55,178 nucleotides of DNA from Defluviitaleaceae bacterium (GCA_009788055.1 WQSG01000014.1:1-55178); one strand, 5' to 3'; shown: positions 25,976-36,051, counted from the stretch's first letter. Notes: generated from the sequence alone by a model not told the origin. Numbers and translations are program-made.

Positions 25976-26063
25976 GGAGATGTACTCAAGCGGTTTAAGA
26001 GGTACGCTTGGAAAGCGTATAGGCCGTTAACGCGGCGCGGAGGTTCAAATCCTCTCATCTCCG
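25976..26063 (+). tRNA. tRNA-Ser (anticodon GGA)
   Basis: The acceptor stem GGAGATG pairs with CATCTCC. The loop TTGGAAA gives anticodon GGA. The long variable arm is typical of serine tRNA. An AT-rich KAP NTPase gene follows directly. Confidence 0.95.
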
Positions 26064-26069
26064 AAAGGA

Positions 26070-26096
26070 AAAAGTCCAATAGTGGGCTTTTTTTAT
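26070..26096 (+). terminator. Terminator of tRNA-Ser
   Basis: AAAGTCC pairs with GGGCTTT, followed by a long T run. Confidence 0.8.
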
Positions 26097-26139
26097 TAAA
26101 ATAATGCCTTGAAAATAAGTTGCGGAAGGTGAAGATAAC

Positions 26140-28389
26140 ATGACAGACGTATCTACATATTTAGGGAGGGCACTTGGAATTTTTGCTGTTTCGGTTTTGT
26201 TTTTTCACTATGTCGATGTTCCGTTTAGGGTTCTTCTTATCACTGCAATTATTGCAATAGTTCTTTTGATTTATGTATCGTGGAAAAATTTAAACAAGTC
26301 AATTATTCCCGTTATCATGACTATTGTAGCTGTTTTTTTGGGATACAGTCTGGAGTTTATTTTAGTCAGTCGTGATTTTATATATAATTACGACCGCTTT
26401 AGATATGGATGGGCTTCCATATGGGGACGATTTCAAGGGGTATATATAGGGTTACTTGCTATTTTGGCATCAGTAATCTTATTTGTTGTAGTAAAGCTTA
26501 TCATAGAAAAAAGCAACAAAAAGAATAGAAATTCACATGATTCAAAACTTTTACTGAATCAAGAGAAGGATATGGAAAGATTAGGATACTATATTGATAA
26601 CTTTGAATCGATTGGCATGAACGGCGAATGGGGAAGCGGAAAAACATTTTTGACAGATATGTTTATTAAGGAAAACAAAAACAAATATGACTTTATCAAA
26701 ATTGGGCTTTTAGACTGTGATTTAGATGAAATTCAAAACCTATTACTAAGCGAACTGGATAGGGTGTTGAGTAGAGGTCACATTTTTTCAGTTCAATCAC
26801 TTAAAATCAAGAAAATCTTAAATAAAATAGATTTGCTCGACGGCGTAAGAACCTTTTTATTTCCGGATAATGAATCCTATTTAGGTGCTATTCGTGAGAT
26901 GAAGGAGCTTTTTAAGCTGGCAAAAAAGCCCGTGGTTATTATTTTTGAGGATATTGACCGCATTTCGGATATAGATATTATTAAAAAGCTGTTCAGCATA
27001 GCAGAGCAGTTGACTTGCGAAAAAATAAAGGTTTTGTATCAGTATGCTCAAAAACACTTAACTGATATGGATATGGGGAGGGACTTTACCGAAAAATACA
27101 TTCCATATATTGTTAATTTAACATCTCCAACATTTTTTTCTGCATTTGAAGGAATGTATACGGATGAAGTGCTTAAAGAGTGGATTGGTGGGGATGTGGC
27201 AAATTACCCAAATAAAGAAGATTTTGATTTTTTAGCTGAAAATATAGTGGTTCCATTTTCTTTAGGCGAGCTAGGCAGTGACAAAAAGCACTCCGAGCCG
27301 CTAATGACTTCTGTAAATATGCGGAAGCTAAAACGTTTTATTTGCGAGGTTATTACTGCAATCAATGAGGATGACGGTAAAAATTCACCCAATAAAAGGC
27401 TTATCATTTCATTTTATCTTATCAAGCATTTTTACCACGACTTTTATGAGAAGTTGAGCGTTGAGAAAAATTTATTTGATATCCCCATTTTTCTTCGCGG
27501 AGAAGAGGTGTGTTCTATCCGTGGTTTGTACAATAACTCGGACAAGCCAGAGAATGTTCAAATTTCGGAGAGTCCCCACAACATTGAAAACTATAAAATT
27601 TTGTGCCTTTTGTATAGTGATTTTCAGATTGACTCCGGAAAAGATACTACCATCCCTGCACTTGGAAAAATTATCATGTCGTCGGACTTATGGTATTTTG
27701 CCAGTAGGAGAGATAATTTGATAAGAGAAATATATGCTAAGGGAACTATGGGGTTGGAGTATTTTACATTTTTGGCTGAGTCTTTTACCTGTCATGCATT
27801 AAGCGACAATACCAAAAGTAAGCTAACTGTGAAAAACTTTCATGAATTTGATTCGCTGTTCAAAAAGGAAGCCTGCAAAAAGGGTGTTATTCTTCGTACT
27901 AACTCGCGTATAAGATTTGAAAACATTTTTGATGCTTTTAATATTGTAGACACGAATGTTGACAAAAAAAATAAACTCGTTGACTTTTATTTACAATACA
28001 ATGAAAATGTAGAATTTGATAAAGAATTTTTTGAAATTGCATTGACATTCAACGAAAAATCGGCGACATATACTAAATTCATAGATAGTTTTAATAGAAT
28101 GAATCCCGAAAGAATTTGGAGAAAACGTGTATTCGGCTTTTCTTTTTTAATTACCAGCCTTGATACTCTAGGCAAAAAAATTAGTGAGATTAGCGACTTT
28201 CTAGTTATTCCGATGGTTGATTCATTCAGAGGAGATGGGCTAGATAAAGATAAGTATGTAGCAGAATTACTCAAATTAAAAGAAAAAATTGAAGCGTTAT
28301 ATTCTCCCCTCGATAGTGATACCCAACGCATTATAGATTTCATCAAGCAAAGCGTGGCTGTCTTAAATGAGCAGTTAGACATAATTTGA
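26140..28389 (+). CDS. KAP family P-loop NTPase, membrane-anchored
   Basis: This 749-residue protein has about four membrane segments in residues 8-122 and then a cytosolic P-loop domain with Walker A GEWGSGKT (162-169) and Walker B VVIIFEDIDR (about 265-274). The membrane insertion and the EDIDR motif fit the KAP group of STAND-related NTPases. A long helical C-terminal region has no recognised domain. KAP NTPases recur in bacterial defence islands, but no function is proven for this protein. The start follows GGAAGGTGAAG. The gene is strongly AT-rich, sits alone behind tRNA-Ser and ends 42 bp before gpr, indicating insertion between tRNA and gpr. Confidence 0.8.
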   Translation: MTDVSTYLGRALGIFAVSVLFFHYVDVPFRVLLITAIIAIVLLIYVSWKNLNKSIIPVIMTIVAVFLGYSLEFILVSRDFIYNYDRFRYGWASIWGRFQGVYIGLLAILASVILFVVVKLIIEKSNKKNRNSHDSKLLLNQEKDMERLGYYIDNFESIGMNGEWGSGKTFLTDMFIKENKNKYDFIKIGLLDCDLDEIQNLLLSELDRVLSRGHIFSVQSLKIKKILNKIDLLDGVRTFLFPDNESYLGAIREMKELFKLAKKPVVIIFEDIDRISDIDIIKKLFSIAEQLTCEKIKVLYQYAQKHLTDMDMGRDFTEKYIPYIVNLTSPTFFSAFEGMYTDEVLKEWIGGDVANYPNKEDFDFLAENIVVPFSLGELGSDKKHSEPLMTSVNMRKLKRFICEVITAINEDDGKNSPNKRLIISFYLIKHFYHDFYEKLSVEKNLFDIPIFLRGEEVCSIRGLYNNSDKPENVQISESPHNIENYKILCLLYSDFQIDSGKDTTIPALGKIIMSSDLWYFASRRDNLIREIYAKGTMGLEYFTFLAESFTCHALSDNTKSKLTVKNFHEFDSLFKKEACKKGVILRTNSRIRFENIFDAFNIVDTNVDKKNKLVDFYLQYNENVEFDKEFFEIALTFNEKSATYTKFIDSFNRMNPERIWRKRVFGFSFLITSLDTLGKKISEISDFLVIPMVDSFRGDGLDKDKYVAELLKLKEKIEALYSPLDSDTQRIIDFIKQSVAVLNEQLDII

Positions 28390-28430
28390 GAAGACGCGGG
28401 AAACACTATCATCAAAAAAGGGTGATAAGA

Positions 28431-29390
28431 GTGTTAAATTTCAGAACAGACCTTGCATTAGAAATGCACGAGAGCCAAGAGGGCGAGATTAGCGGCGTAG
28501 AGATAACAACGGAAGATGATGACGAGCTGGGCATTACGGTAACATGGGTAGAAATAACGGACGAAAACGGTGCGGAAGCCATGGGCAAGCCGATTGGCAA
28601 CTATGTAACGATGGAAAGCGCGGCAATGAAGGATAACGACCCTGATGTGCATGAGGAAATTGCAAAAATACTATCGCGCAAGCTTGGGCAGTTGCACAAT
28701 TTGGGTGAAGAGGCGGTTATTTTGGTGGTGGGACTTGGAAACAGACAGGTTACGCCGGACGCACTGGGGCCCAAAGTTTGCGAAAAGCTGCTTGTAACGC
28801 GGCACTTGGGCGGGGACGTACCCGAAGAACTGAAGGGGAAACTTCGTGCGGTAAGCGCGTTGTCGCCCGGCGTAATGGGCATAACGGGCATAGAGACTGC
28901 CGAAATAATCAAGGGCGTGGCGGAGAAAATCACGCCGGATTTAATAATCGCCATAGACGCACTTGCGGCGCGACGCACTTCGCGAATTAACGCGACAATT
29001 CAAATGTCGGACGCGGGTGTTAATCCGGGCGCGGGGCTTGGCAATCGAAGGATGGCAATAACTGCGGAAACCATGGGCGTTCCCGTAATTGCCATTGGCG
29101 TGCCAACGGTAGTAGATGCCGCAACATTGGTAAACGACACGATGGACAAAATGCTTTCTGCAATGGCGCACTCTGCCGAGGAGGGCAATCCGTTTTTTGA
29201 TATGCTCGGCGACTTGCAAGAACAAGAACGCTACGGCTTAATCACAGAAATTCTTACGGGGGAGAATATGTTTGTCACGCCAAAAGATGTAGACGCGGTA
29301 ATCCTGCGCCTTGCGAACATTATTGCAAACACACTTAATATCGCGCTGCACCCCGGAATTACCACGGATGACATAAACAGATATTTGTAA
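28431..29390 (+). CDS. gpr: Germination protease GPR
   Basis: This 319-residue protease degrades small acid-soluble spore proteins at germination. FRTDLALEMHE at the start is the propeptide-type signature. VVGLGNRQVTPDALGPKV, ALSPGVMGITGIET, DALAARRTSRINATIQMSD and GVNPGAGLGNRR are diagnostic. The GTG at 28431 follows AAAAGGGTGATAAGA. The frame upstream overlaps the KAP stop. The gene shows the organism belongs to a spore-forming lineage. gpr converges with the GNAT gene. Confidence 0.95.
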   Translation: MLNFRTDLALEMHESQEGEISGVEITTEDDDELGITVTWVEITDENGAEAMGKPIGNYVTMESAAMKDNDPDVHEEIAKILSRKLGQLHNLGEEAVILVVGLGNRQVTPDALGPKVCEKLLVTRHLGGDVPEELKGKLRAVSALSPGVMGITGIETAEIIKGVAEKITPDLIIAIDALAARRTSRINATIQMSDAGVNPGAGLGNRRMAITAETMGVPVIAIGVPTVVDAATLVNDTMDKMLSAMAHSAEEGNPFFDMLGDLQEQERYGLITEILTGENMFVTPKDVDAVILRLANIIANTLNIALHPGITTDDINRYL

Positions 29391-29392
29391 GA

Positions 29393-29968
29393 CTATGCTC
29401 TGCGCATATAAATAAAAAAATTTACGCCGCTTCGTTTGGGGGCTTGCACTCGCTTTATTTCCGCAAAGCCCAGTTTCTCATACAAACGAACGGCGTTTTT
29501 ATTTGTGTCCGCCACTTCCAAGATATAGGCGTCGTATGGGTTTTCTTCCATTATAAATGAAAGCAATTCGTAGCCCAGCCCTTGGTTGCGAAACTTGGGC
29601 GCGGTTGCCACAAACTCAACAGACCCCGTTGTTTTGCTCATGGCAAACGGGTACGAATTGCGAACCATATGCCGCCGCAACATAAAATACGCAATGTTGC
29701 CCCGAATGAACCCCAGTGCTTTAACAAATTCGCGCCGCTCCAATTTAATCGGAGAAAACCCCTGCGTACACGCCGCCATTGCCGCAACCGTTTCACCCTG
29801 CAACGCCACATAAAAATATTCCAACGTGAAAACGTGTTCAAATGCTTGCGTTAGTTTGTCCTTGTCCTTGCAAAAATGCTTTATCCAATCATAAAAACCT
29901 TCAACAAACACACGGCTCAACTGCCCGCGTATGTTGAAGGTTAGCTTGTCTGTTCGTGTGAAGGTCAT
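29393..29968 (-). CDS. GNAT family N-acetyltransferase
   Basis: This 191-residue protein has the acetyl-CoA loop in RNQGLGYELLSFI (about 126-138) and the C-terminal ADTNKNAVRLYEKLGF typical of the family. The N-terminal half (EGFYDWIKHFCKDKDKL) is less conserved. Substrate unknown. It converges with gpr, leaving 2 bp between stops. Confidence 0.85.
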   Translation of the reverse strand: MTFTRTDKLTFNIRGQLSRVFVEGFYDWIKHFCKDKDKLTQAFEHVFTLEYFYVALQGETVAAMAACTQGFSPIKLERREFVKALGFIRGNIAYFMLRRHMVRNSYPFAMSKTTGSVEFVATAPKFRNQGLGYELLSFIMEENPYDAYILEVADTNKNAVRLYEKLGFAEIKRVQAPKRSGVNFFIYMRRA

Positions 29969-30012
29969 GGTTTGCTTCCTTTTGGGTTAGTTTTTTAGAA
30001 AGAGGGATGGTT

Positions 30013-31848
30013 TCAGACAGAAAAAAATTCGTCGTTGGGTGGGATGTTTTTATATTTTTCGGTTAGAGCTTCACGCGCTTTGGAAATGGCTAAAATGTTT
30101 TGTCCTATCCGAGTGGCGCGAAGTAATTTGTATAATGTTTTATCATCATGAACATAACGCCCCTCCTCCATATGTCGGCTATCACGAGTTAAAATATAAA
30201 GCATCCCTGTCCCATCATCGTTTAAATGTTGGCGCACGGCTTCATCCGCAGCGTCTGTATCGGTTGGTGGAGATAGTAAAGCTGCATTTTCCAAATGATG
30301 ACGCAGGAAAAAATATTTATACGTAGCGTCATTGGAGCAGAACGTAGGGATTAAATCTCCGTCAATAAAACAAACAGATGCAACCATTCTTTTGAAATAA
30401 AACTCCCAAATATCGTCACCCTCAAAATCCTTTTCAATTTCAATTAGAAACGGCAACAAGATATTTTTTTCAAACTTATCTTTCGCCATGTCGCAAAGCA
30501 TACGGAATACATTATCTATAACCGCTCTGTCCATGTCTGTTTTGATAATTGCCAAACCCCGTTTTTCCATTATGTCATCTGTTTGTTCTTTTAGGTATAC
30601 CGCAGTAAAATATTCTTGGAACGACCTATGCGTAAAGTGGTATGTGAATCCTTCCCTGTACAGCATACACACTGCGTTTGTTAAATCTGTAATGTAGTTT
30701 TCCACATCAAAATCAATGCCGTCTTTGGCAACCGCTGTCTTAACTTTGTTTAGCGTGTTGATTAATTCATCCTTGGAAAATGAAAACTTGCTATTGTGAT
30801 AGGTTATACAGCAAAAGGTCGCAAACACTTTTTTAAACAAGTCCGACCGTAGCCCGCTTTCTATTTTGCGCGTGTATCCCTCTTTTGTGCTGTCATGTCT
30901 TTCTAATAATGTTTCAAATGCATTTTCATAGAACAGGTGGGGTGTTTCCTGTATTTTTCCACCGGCGTCATATGTTAAAAACATCATGGTAAGAAGTAGG
31001 GGATTTGATGCGAACTCTTCGTGATTTTCAAAAAGCTCGTCATCTAGGGCTTTTATAAATCGCTGTTTAGGTTCGGCATGGTAATCCAATTTCTCAATTA
31101 GAGAAATTGCTTGGCTTTTGTCCATCGGCATGGTGTTCATCACTGCAAATTTTTCAAAGGAAATAAAGTCATCTATTTTTCTGGATGACATTATTACATT
31201 ATTATCAGGGTATTTGTCGCAAAAATCGTTTAGCTTTTCTGTAAAGGTTTTGGATTTATTGCCGTTTATTTCATCGAAACCATCTAACAGAATCATGAAC
31301 ATCCCTAGTTCTAAGGCATATTCGATAGCGTGTTTGGAGGTTGATTCAGCCAAAATGTTCATACCCTCAAAAATCGCATCCATTAGATTGTAGTCGTTAG
31401 CTTGCCTGTTTATATCTTTTAGCTCGAAAAGTACAGGTATAAACTCACGGCAGGTTTCAAGCTCGCTTAAAAATAAATGCTTCATCAGCATGGATTTGCC
31501 TATGCCGCCCGTACCCTGCACTATGATAAATTTTTGCCCTGAAAAATTGCGAACCACTGTAGAATTTAACGCCGAGACAACTTGCGCTCCTTCATCGTAC
31601 CCTTTTCTCAGCCGTGGTGTTACAAAAAAATCGCGCAGTTTTTGAGGTTTTTCTTTGTACAGCAAGGTTTTGATATTGGAATATTTTTCATATGATTTCT
31701 CCAAATAGCTGTTAAATGCCTTGCCAAGGACTACCTCTAGTTTAGCAAACACTTTTTTGCCGTTTTCGGCTATTGTTTCGGAATATTTTTCCAATGCACC
31801 TTTAACCGCGCCTTTTGCCAGTGCTTCTATTGTTTTAAAGTCATCCAT
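30013..31848 (-). CDS. NACHT-domain NTPase B (paralogue of the 8240 gene)
   Basis: This 611-residue protein has Walker A GTGGIGKS (112-119), Walker B MILLDGFDE (185-193), sensor IMSSRK and HRSFQEYF in the winged-helix end. It aligns with NACHT A along residues 1-480 with few gaps and again in the last 40 residues (LRATRIGQNILAISKAREAL). The part between, about residues 487-566, is different. The start ATG follows GGGGAGGCAATT, nearly the same as in A. It is divergent from the CotH gene. The paired divergence fits a shared NTPase core with a target-specific segment (inference). Confidence 0.85.
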   Translation of the reverse strand: MDDFKTIEALAKGAVKGALEKYSETIAENGKKVFAKLEVVLGKAFNSYLEKSYEKYSNIKTLLYKEKPQKLRDFFVTPRLRKGYDEGAQVVSALNSTVVRNFSGQKFIIVQGTGGIGKSMLMKHLFLSELETCREFIPVLFELKDINRQANDYNLMDAIFEGMNILAESTSKHAIEYALELGMFMILLDGFDEINGNKSKTFTEKLNDFCDKYPDNNVIMSSRKIDDFISFEKFAVMNTMPMDKSQAISLIEKLDYHAEPKQRFIKALDDELFENHEEFASNPLLLTMMFLTYDAGGKIQETPHLFYENAFETLLERHDSTKEGYTRKIESGLRSDLFKKVFATFCCITYHNSKFSFSKDELINTLNKVKTAVAKDGIDFDVENYITDLTNAVCMLYREGFTYHFTHRSFQEYFTAVYLKEQTDDIMEKRGLAIIKTDMDRAVIDNVFRMLCDMAKDKFEKNILLPFLIEIEKDFEGDDIWEFYFKRMVASVCFIDGDLIPTFCSNDATYKYFFLRHHLENAALLSPPTDTDAADEAVRQHLNDDGTGMLYILTRDSRHMEEGRYVHDDKTLYKLLRATRIGQNILAISKAREALTEKYKNIPPNDEFFSV

Positions 31849-31860
31849 AATTGCCTCCCC

Positions 31861-31988
31861 GTATGTAAACTCTTTTCGTGGTTATTCTCTCATTAATCGA
31901 CAAAAAAGACAATATGTTGTTCTCTGTCCCGAATAAAATAATGAGTGCAGAAATTCCCACCGCATCACGGTAAAAAGAGTTTACATAT
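31861..31988 (-). promoter_or_regulatory. Promoter and nested inverted repeats of NACHT gene B
   Basis: On the minus strand TTGTCT (31912-31907) and GAGAAT (31889-31884) are 17 bp apart, the same positions as in gene A. An outer 16-bp inverted repeat joins 31861-31876 (GTATGTAAACTCTTTT) with 31973-31988, with one G-T change. An inner pair CTCATTA/TAATGAG lies inside. TTTACATAC just before the ribosome binding site is shared with gene A. It also lies just upstream of the divergent CotH promoter. Confidence 0.6.
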
Positions 31989-32001
31989 TTACAAACATCA
32001 A

Positions 32002-32010
32002 TGTTATAAT
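32002..32010 (+). promoter_or_regulatory. Extended -10 element of the CotH gene
   Basis: TGTTATAAT, with TG one base before a perfect TATAAT, lies 39 bp before the ATG. It begins 14 bp beyond the NACHT B regulatory inverted repeat, so regulation could be shared. Confidence 0.5.
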
Positions 32011-32049
32011 CGGTTGTAAAAAGCCTGTAAAACATGAGAGAAGGTTTGC

Positions 32050-35000
32050 ATGATGAAAAATAGATTAATATCGCTTGCGCTGGTTGTTGTTATGGTGCTG
32101 GGAATGGCAACGCCTGTTAGCAGCCATACAGAGGAGCGCGTCGCCGAAACGAAAGCGGAAGCGGCAATAAACGCGGAAACAGCCTTCGCAACGGCAACTC
32201 CGCCCGCGCTTGACGGAGCGTCCGCGATTTCGGTGATGAGTGCGGGGTACGAGCTTCTGGTTCACGGGCGCACCTTGCCGTGGATGGGCATTGATATTGA
32301 CCTTTCGGAAATCGCAAGCGTAAACCTTAACGCAAACACATATACAGTAGTAATCACGGGCTATGTGCCAAACGGTTCGGGCGGGGTTGTAACGGTGGAA
32401 GAACCGCTGGCAGGTGCGCCGTGGGCAAACGCGTTGCCATTTAGCGCAAGCGCAAACGGGGAAAATTTCATCATCACGATTCATAATATAAATGAAACTT
32501 TTTTTGCAAATATGCTGCACGATAACAGACTTGAGGATGGAAACGCAAGGCGTATAAGAATACGTTGCAACGGCGGGTATCCGAATGTCGCAACGGAAGA
32601 TTTTGTATTAACAGAGATTGCAATATCCACGGGCGGTAACGAGGTGTGGGCGTTAACACGGGATGTGTTGCCTGTTTTGGGGCTTGGCGAGGTAACGCCT
32701 ATCTGGAATATAGTTGGCATAGACGGGCTGGGAGTTGCGACAACAGGGCCGCAATATCTTGGGCTAACCGTGCGTCAGCAAGAACCGCAAAACGGTTACG
32801 GAAGCGGGCCTGTTCCCGCGCCGCCTGTTTTCTCCGCGAATGCAGGTTTTTTCAGCGCACCCTTTAATTTGACGCTAACCGCCGAACCAAACACGGTTAT
32901 CCGCTACACCACAGACGGCAGTATTCCAACAAGCGCGTCACCCATTTTCACAGATTCTATTTTCATCCATTCCCCCGCGCCCACTGCGGAAAACAGCCCA
33001 ATGTCTGTGCGGGGCGTTGGCAATGCGACTATCGACTGGGCAAACGGCTTGCCCGTTATTTCCGACTATGATTATATCCCGCGATTGTATTACAACGGAA
33101 TGGTTGTGCGGGCGCGGGCTTTTAACGAGAACGGCGGTTCGCAAACGGTTACGCGCTCCTTTTTTGTAGAGCGGGACGGGCGCGGGCGGTTTAACACGCA
33201 GGTGATGTCCATTTCCGTAGAGCCGGAGCATTTCGCGGGGGAAACACAGGGGCTTTACCGCAACTGGTACAGGGACAACTGGCCACAAACCCCCGTAAAC
33301 GAGCAAACGCGGCAAGTAGTTCATATGGAAATGTTCTGTCCGAACGGGCAACTTATTCTTGCGCAAAACGCCATGGGCTGGGTGTATGGCAACTGGTCGC
33401 GGGGCAACCCTAAGCGTTCCATGCGCTTCAACTTTAATCAAGCGGGCAACGATGTTCGCAACACTCCCGCCCTTATCCCTGATACGCGGCGCAATTTTTA
33501 CGCACCCACGGAAGTTGTGGGCAATTTCCGTCATATAAATGCGCGTCTTTCCGACGGCGGCAGTTCGGAAATACGGGAGTCGCTTATCCAAATTTTAAGC
33601 GAGCCGCTTCGCCCCACCATACAAAACAGCACATATGGCGCGGTTTTTGTAAACGGCGAATTTTGGGGAATGTACTGCCTTCGCGCCCACCGTCACGAGC
33701 ATCTAATCGGCGAAATCTATGACGTCCACCGCAACAGCGTTTATCTTACCGATAACACTTGGGATTTTCACGCGCTGATAGACAGCTACGCCCCGTTTTA
33801 CAATCACCAAAACTTCTTAAATCTGCAAAATCATATTGATATGGATAATTTCATCGACTATTTTATAATCGGCTACCACTTTGAAAACTGGGACTGGGTG
33901 AACAATAATTTTGAAATGTGGCGCACAACGCAGTATTACCCCAACGTTTATGGCGGGGATATGCGTTGGCGTTTTGTTGTGCATGATTTCGACAATGGCA
34001 TAAACCACCCCGCAAACGACATGATGGCTTTTTTCACCTCCCGCCGAGGAATAGACCCGCCTGTACCGATTGCTCCGTGGGCGGGCGACCAACTGCGCGA
34101 CGCATGGGCGGCAAACACTTTTATTAATCTGTTCCAAAATCCGACGTTTCGGCATACTTTTGCGGCGCGGTATTCCACGTACACGGGTACGGTTTTTCAC
34201 CCGTCACGGGCAACGGCTGTAATTGACCGCATGGTTGACGAACGTTTAGATACAATTGGTGCAGATATGTACCGCTGGAGTTCTCACGGGGCGTATTCGC
34301 CCACAAGCGGCATCAACAACTGGCTGTACGGCATGGGCTGGGGCTACAGAAGCAGTATCGAAGGCTTGCGGCAGGTTTTAACGCGCCGCGCAAATTATTC
34401 CATTTCACACATTCGCAATTACTTCCAAGCTACCCCCCCCTACATCAACCCCGACTTGCAACTGCCGGAAGACCTTATTAACATCCGCTGGCAAACAGAT
34501 TACACACGCGGCTTTTTTGATATCGCAGGGGCGCAAATTCGCGCAGACCTTTTCGACAGGGGCAACCTTGCGGATTACGCCTTTTGCGTAAGCGATTTTA
34601 ATGCGGATTATATTCGCGGCTTGCCTATTGAATTTACGGCGCGTCCGTTTGACGGATATGTATTTTCCCATTTTGAAATCAACGGCGAAAATTCTTACGA
34701 AAACCCAACCACCATTACGCCGTTGGCTCAAACTGCGCAAATATCCATCACCGCCGTTTTTGAAGAAGAAGTTTTGCCAGAACACACCGTTCTGGCAGAA
34801 ATCACTCGCACAGAAAATAACGCCGCGGCAGAAAATAATCGCTTTAACGCAACGGGCGGCGTGTTCCGCCACAGCGCGTTTTTAACCGCATGGAGCGGAA
34901 ATACCCAACGCACAATCGGCTTCATGGGCGATAACCGTGCGCCCATGGTTCTTAACAATTCTGCGGTTGCGGACGGCTGGCGTTCTGTTGGCGACACGGG

Positions 35001-36051
35001 CGTTACCGTTGATACTGCCACTGCATTTCAAATCCGCTTTGAAACCACGGGGCATGAGAATATTCGGTTTTCTGCACGGCAACGCTCCACGGGCAGCGGC
35101 CCCGACTATTTCGCCCTCGCCTACAGAGTAGGAAGCACAGGCGATTTCACGTCCATCCCCAACACACGAAACGCTGTCAGCCTGCGAAACACACAGGGCT
35201 TCCGCAATAACAATTACTCAGACTTTAACTGGCCGCATTCCCAAACCTTTGACGGGTTTCTTTTGCCCGCCGCCGTTGCAAACCAGCCCGCCGTGTATCT
35301 TCGCGTGTATATGCGTGAAACCGCGCTTGCCGCAAACGACCGCACCAACGGCAACACTTCCATTAACAATATCGTGATAACAGGCGAACCCACAGGCGAA
35401 ATTGCGGGCCCCACTTTTTACATCCAAAACGCAAACGCCCGCGCAGGGCAAACCGTGGATGTAAACATAAACATCCACAACAATCCCGGCTTTGCCGCAA
35501 TGTTTTTCACTCTTGATACTCCGCCGCAACTAACCCTCCTAAGCGAAGAACCCCACGAAGACTTAGCCGCATTTTTCCACCGCGAAGGCAATGTAATGGG
35601 CTGGACGGGCATGACAGACGCAACAGGAAACTTCACGCAAAACGGTACAATTCTAACCCTCACATTTGCCGTGGACGAAAACGCCCAGCCCTCCTTTTAC
35701 CCCCTCACCGCAATTTTCGCCAACGCCCGCGAACCCGAAGACCCCGCCAACTACGAAGGACAAAGCCTGCCAATTGCCATACGCAACGGCGGCGTAGCAG
35801 TCCACCCCGGCGACTGCACCTTCTGCATAGGCGCGTGTACCCTCGGCGACATAAACGGCGACGGCAGAATCACCTCCGCAGACGCCACTTGGCTTGCGCG
35901 CTATATCACAGGCCAACCCGTGCAAATTTGTATGTACGCCGCAGACTTTTTCGGTGACGGTGTGCTAACCCCGTCCCACGTTGTCATGCTTGCCCGCGCC
36001 TTAGCAGGGCATAATGTTACGCTGGACAGGCGCGAAAGGGGAAATTCATAA
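32050..36051 (+). CDS. Secreted CotH-kinase protein with cohesin-like and dockerin modules
   Basis: This 1333-residue protein has a signal peptide (about 1-27), a CHB_HEX_C-type segment (RYTTDGSIPTSASPIF, about 282-297), a CotH kinase-like domain (about 380-680; NRWR-like MRWRFVVHDFDNGI carries the metal-binding acidic pair), a beta-rich region with an InlB-like repeat (FSHFEINGENSYENP), a cohesin-like module (about 1120-1253; FYIQNANARAGQTVDVNINI) and a type I dockerin (from 1265; GDINGDGRITSADATWLARY with D1267, N1269, D1271, and a degenerate second repeat ADFFGDGVLTPS). CotH proteins phosphorylate spore-coat or surface proteins. The modules suggest assembly with other surface proteins. GAGAAGG precedes the ATG. 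The next gene starts in its stop codon (TAATG). Confidence 0.85.
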   Translation: MMKNRLISLALVVVMVLGMATPVSSHTEERVAETKAEAAINAETAFATATPPALDGASAISVMSAGYELLVHGRTLPWMGIDIDLSEIASVNLNANTYTVVITGYVPNGSGGVVTVEEPLAGAPWANALPFSASANGENFIITIHNINETFFANMLHDNRLEDGNARRIRIRCNGGYPNVATEDFVLTEIAISTGGNEVWALTRDVLPVLGLGEVTPIWNIVGIDGLGVATTGPQYLGLTVRQQEPQNGYGSGPVPAPPVFSANAGFFSAPFNLTLTAEPNTVIRYTTDGSIPTSASPIFTDSIFIHSPAPTAENSPMSVRGVGNATIDWANGLPVISDYDYIPRLYYNGMVVRARAFNENGGSQTVTRSFFVERDGRGRFNTQVMSISVEPEHFAGETQGLYRNWYRDNWPQTPVNEQTRQVVHMEMFCPNGQLILAQNAMGWVYGNWSRGNPKRSMRFNFNQAGNDVRNTPALIPDTRRNFYAPTEVVGNFRHINARLSDGGSSEIRESLIQILSEPLRPTIQNSTYGAVFVNGEFWGMYCLRAHRHEHLIGEIYDVHRNSVYLTDNTWDFHALIDSYAPFYNHQNFLNLQNHIDMDNFIDYFIIGYHFENWDWVNNNFEMWRTTQYYPNVYGGDMRWRFVVHDFDNGINHPANDMMAFFTSRRGIDPPVPIAPWAGDQLRDAWAANTFINLFQNPTFRHTFAARYSTYTGTVFHPSRATAVIDRMVDERLDTIGADMYRWSSHGAYSPTSGINNWLYGMGWGYRSSIEGLRQVLTRRANYSISHIRNYFQATPPYINPDLQLPEDLINIRWQTDYTRGFFDIAGAQIRADLFDRGNLADYAFCVSDFNADYIRGLPIEFTARPFDGYVFSHFEINGENSYENPTTITPLAQTAQISITAVFEEEVLPEHTVLAEITRTENNAAAENNRFNATGGVFRHSAFLTAWSGNTQRTIGFMGDNRAPMVLNNSAVADGWRSVGDTGVTVDTATAFQIRFETTGHENIRFSARQRSTGSGPDYFALAYRVGSTGDFTSIPNTRNAVSLRNTQGFRNNNYSDFNWPHSQTFDGFLLPAAVANQPAVYLRVYMRETALAANDRTNGNTSINNIVITGEPTGEIAGPTFYIQNANARAGQTVDVNINIHNNPGFAAMFFTLDTPPQLTLLSEEPHEDLAAFFHREGNVMGWTGMTDATGNFTQNGTILTLTFAVDENAQPSFYPLTAIFANAREPEDPANYEGQSLPIAIRNGGVAVHPGDCTFCIGACTLGDINGDGRITSADATWLARYITGQPVQICMYAADFFGDGVLTPSHVVMLARALAGHNVTLDRRERGNS

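Noticed and set aside
26140-32000. A prophage or complete integrative element
   Set aside because: No capsid, tail, integrase or conjugation genes are present; the defence-type genes are single insertions among housekeeping genes.
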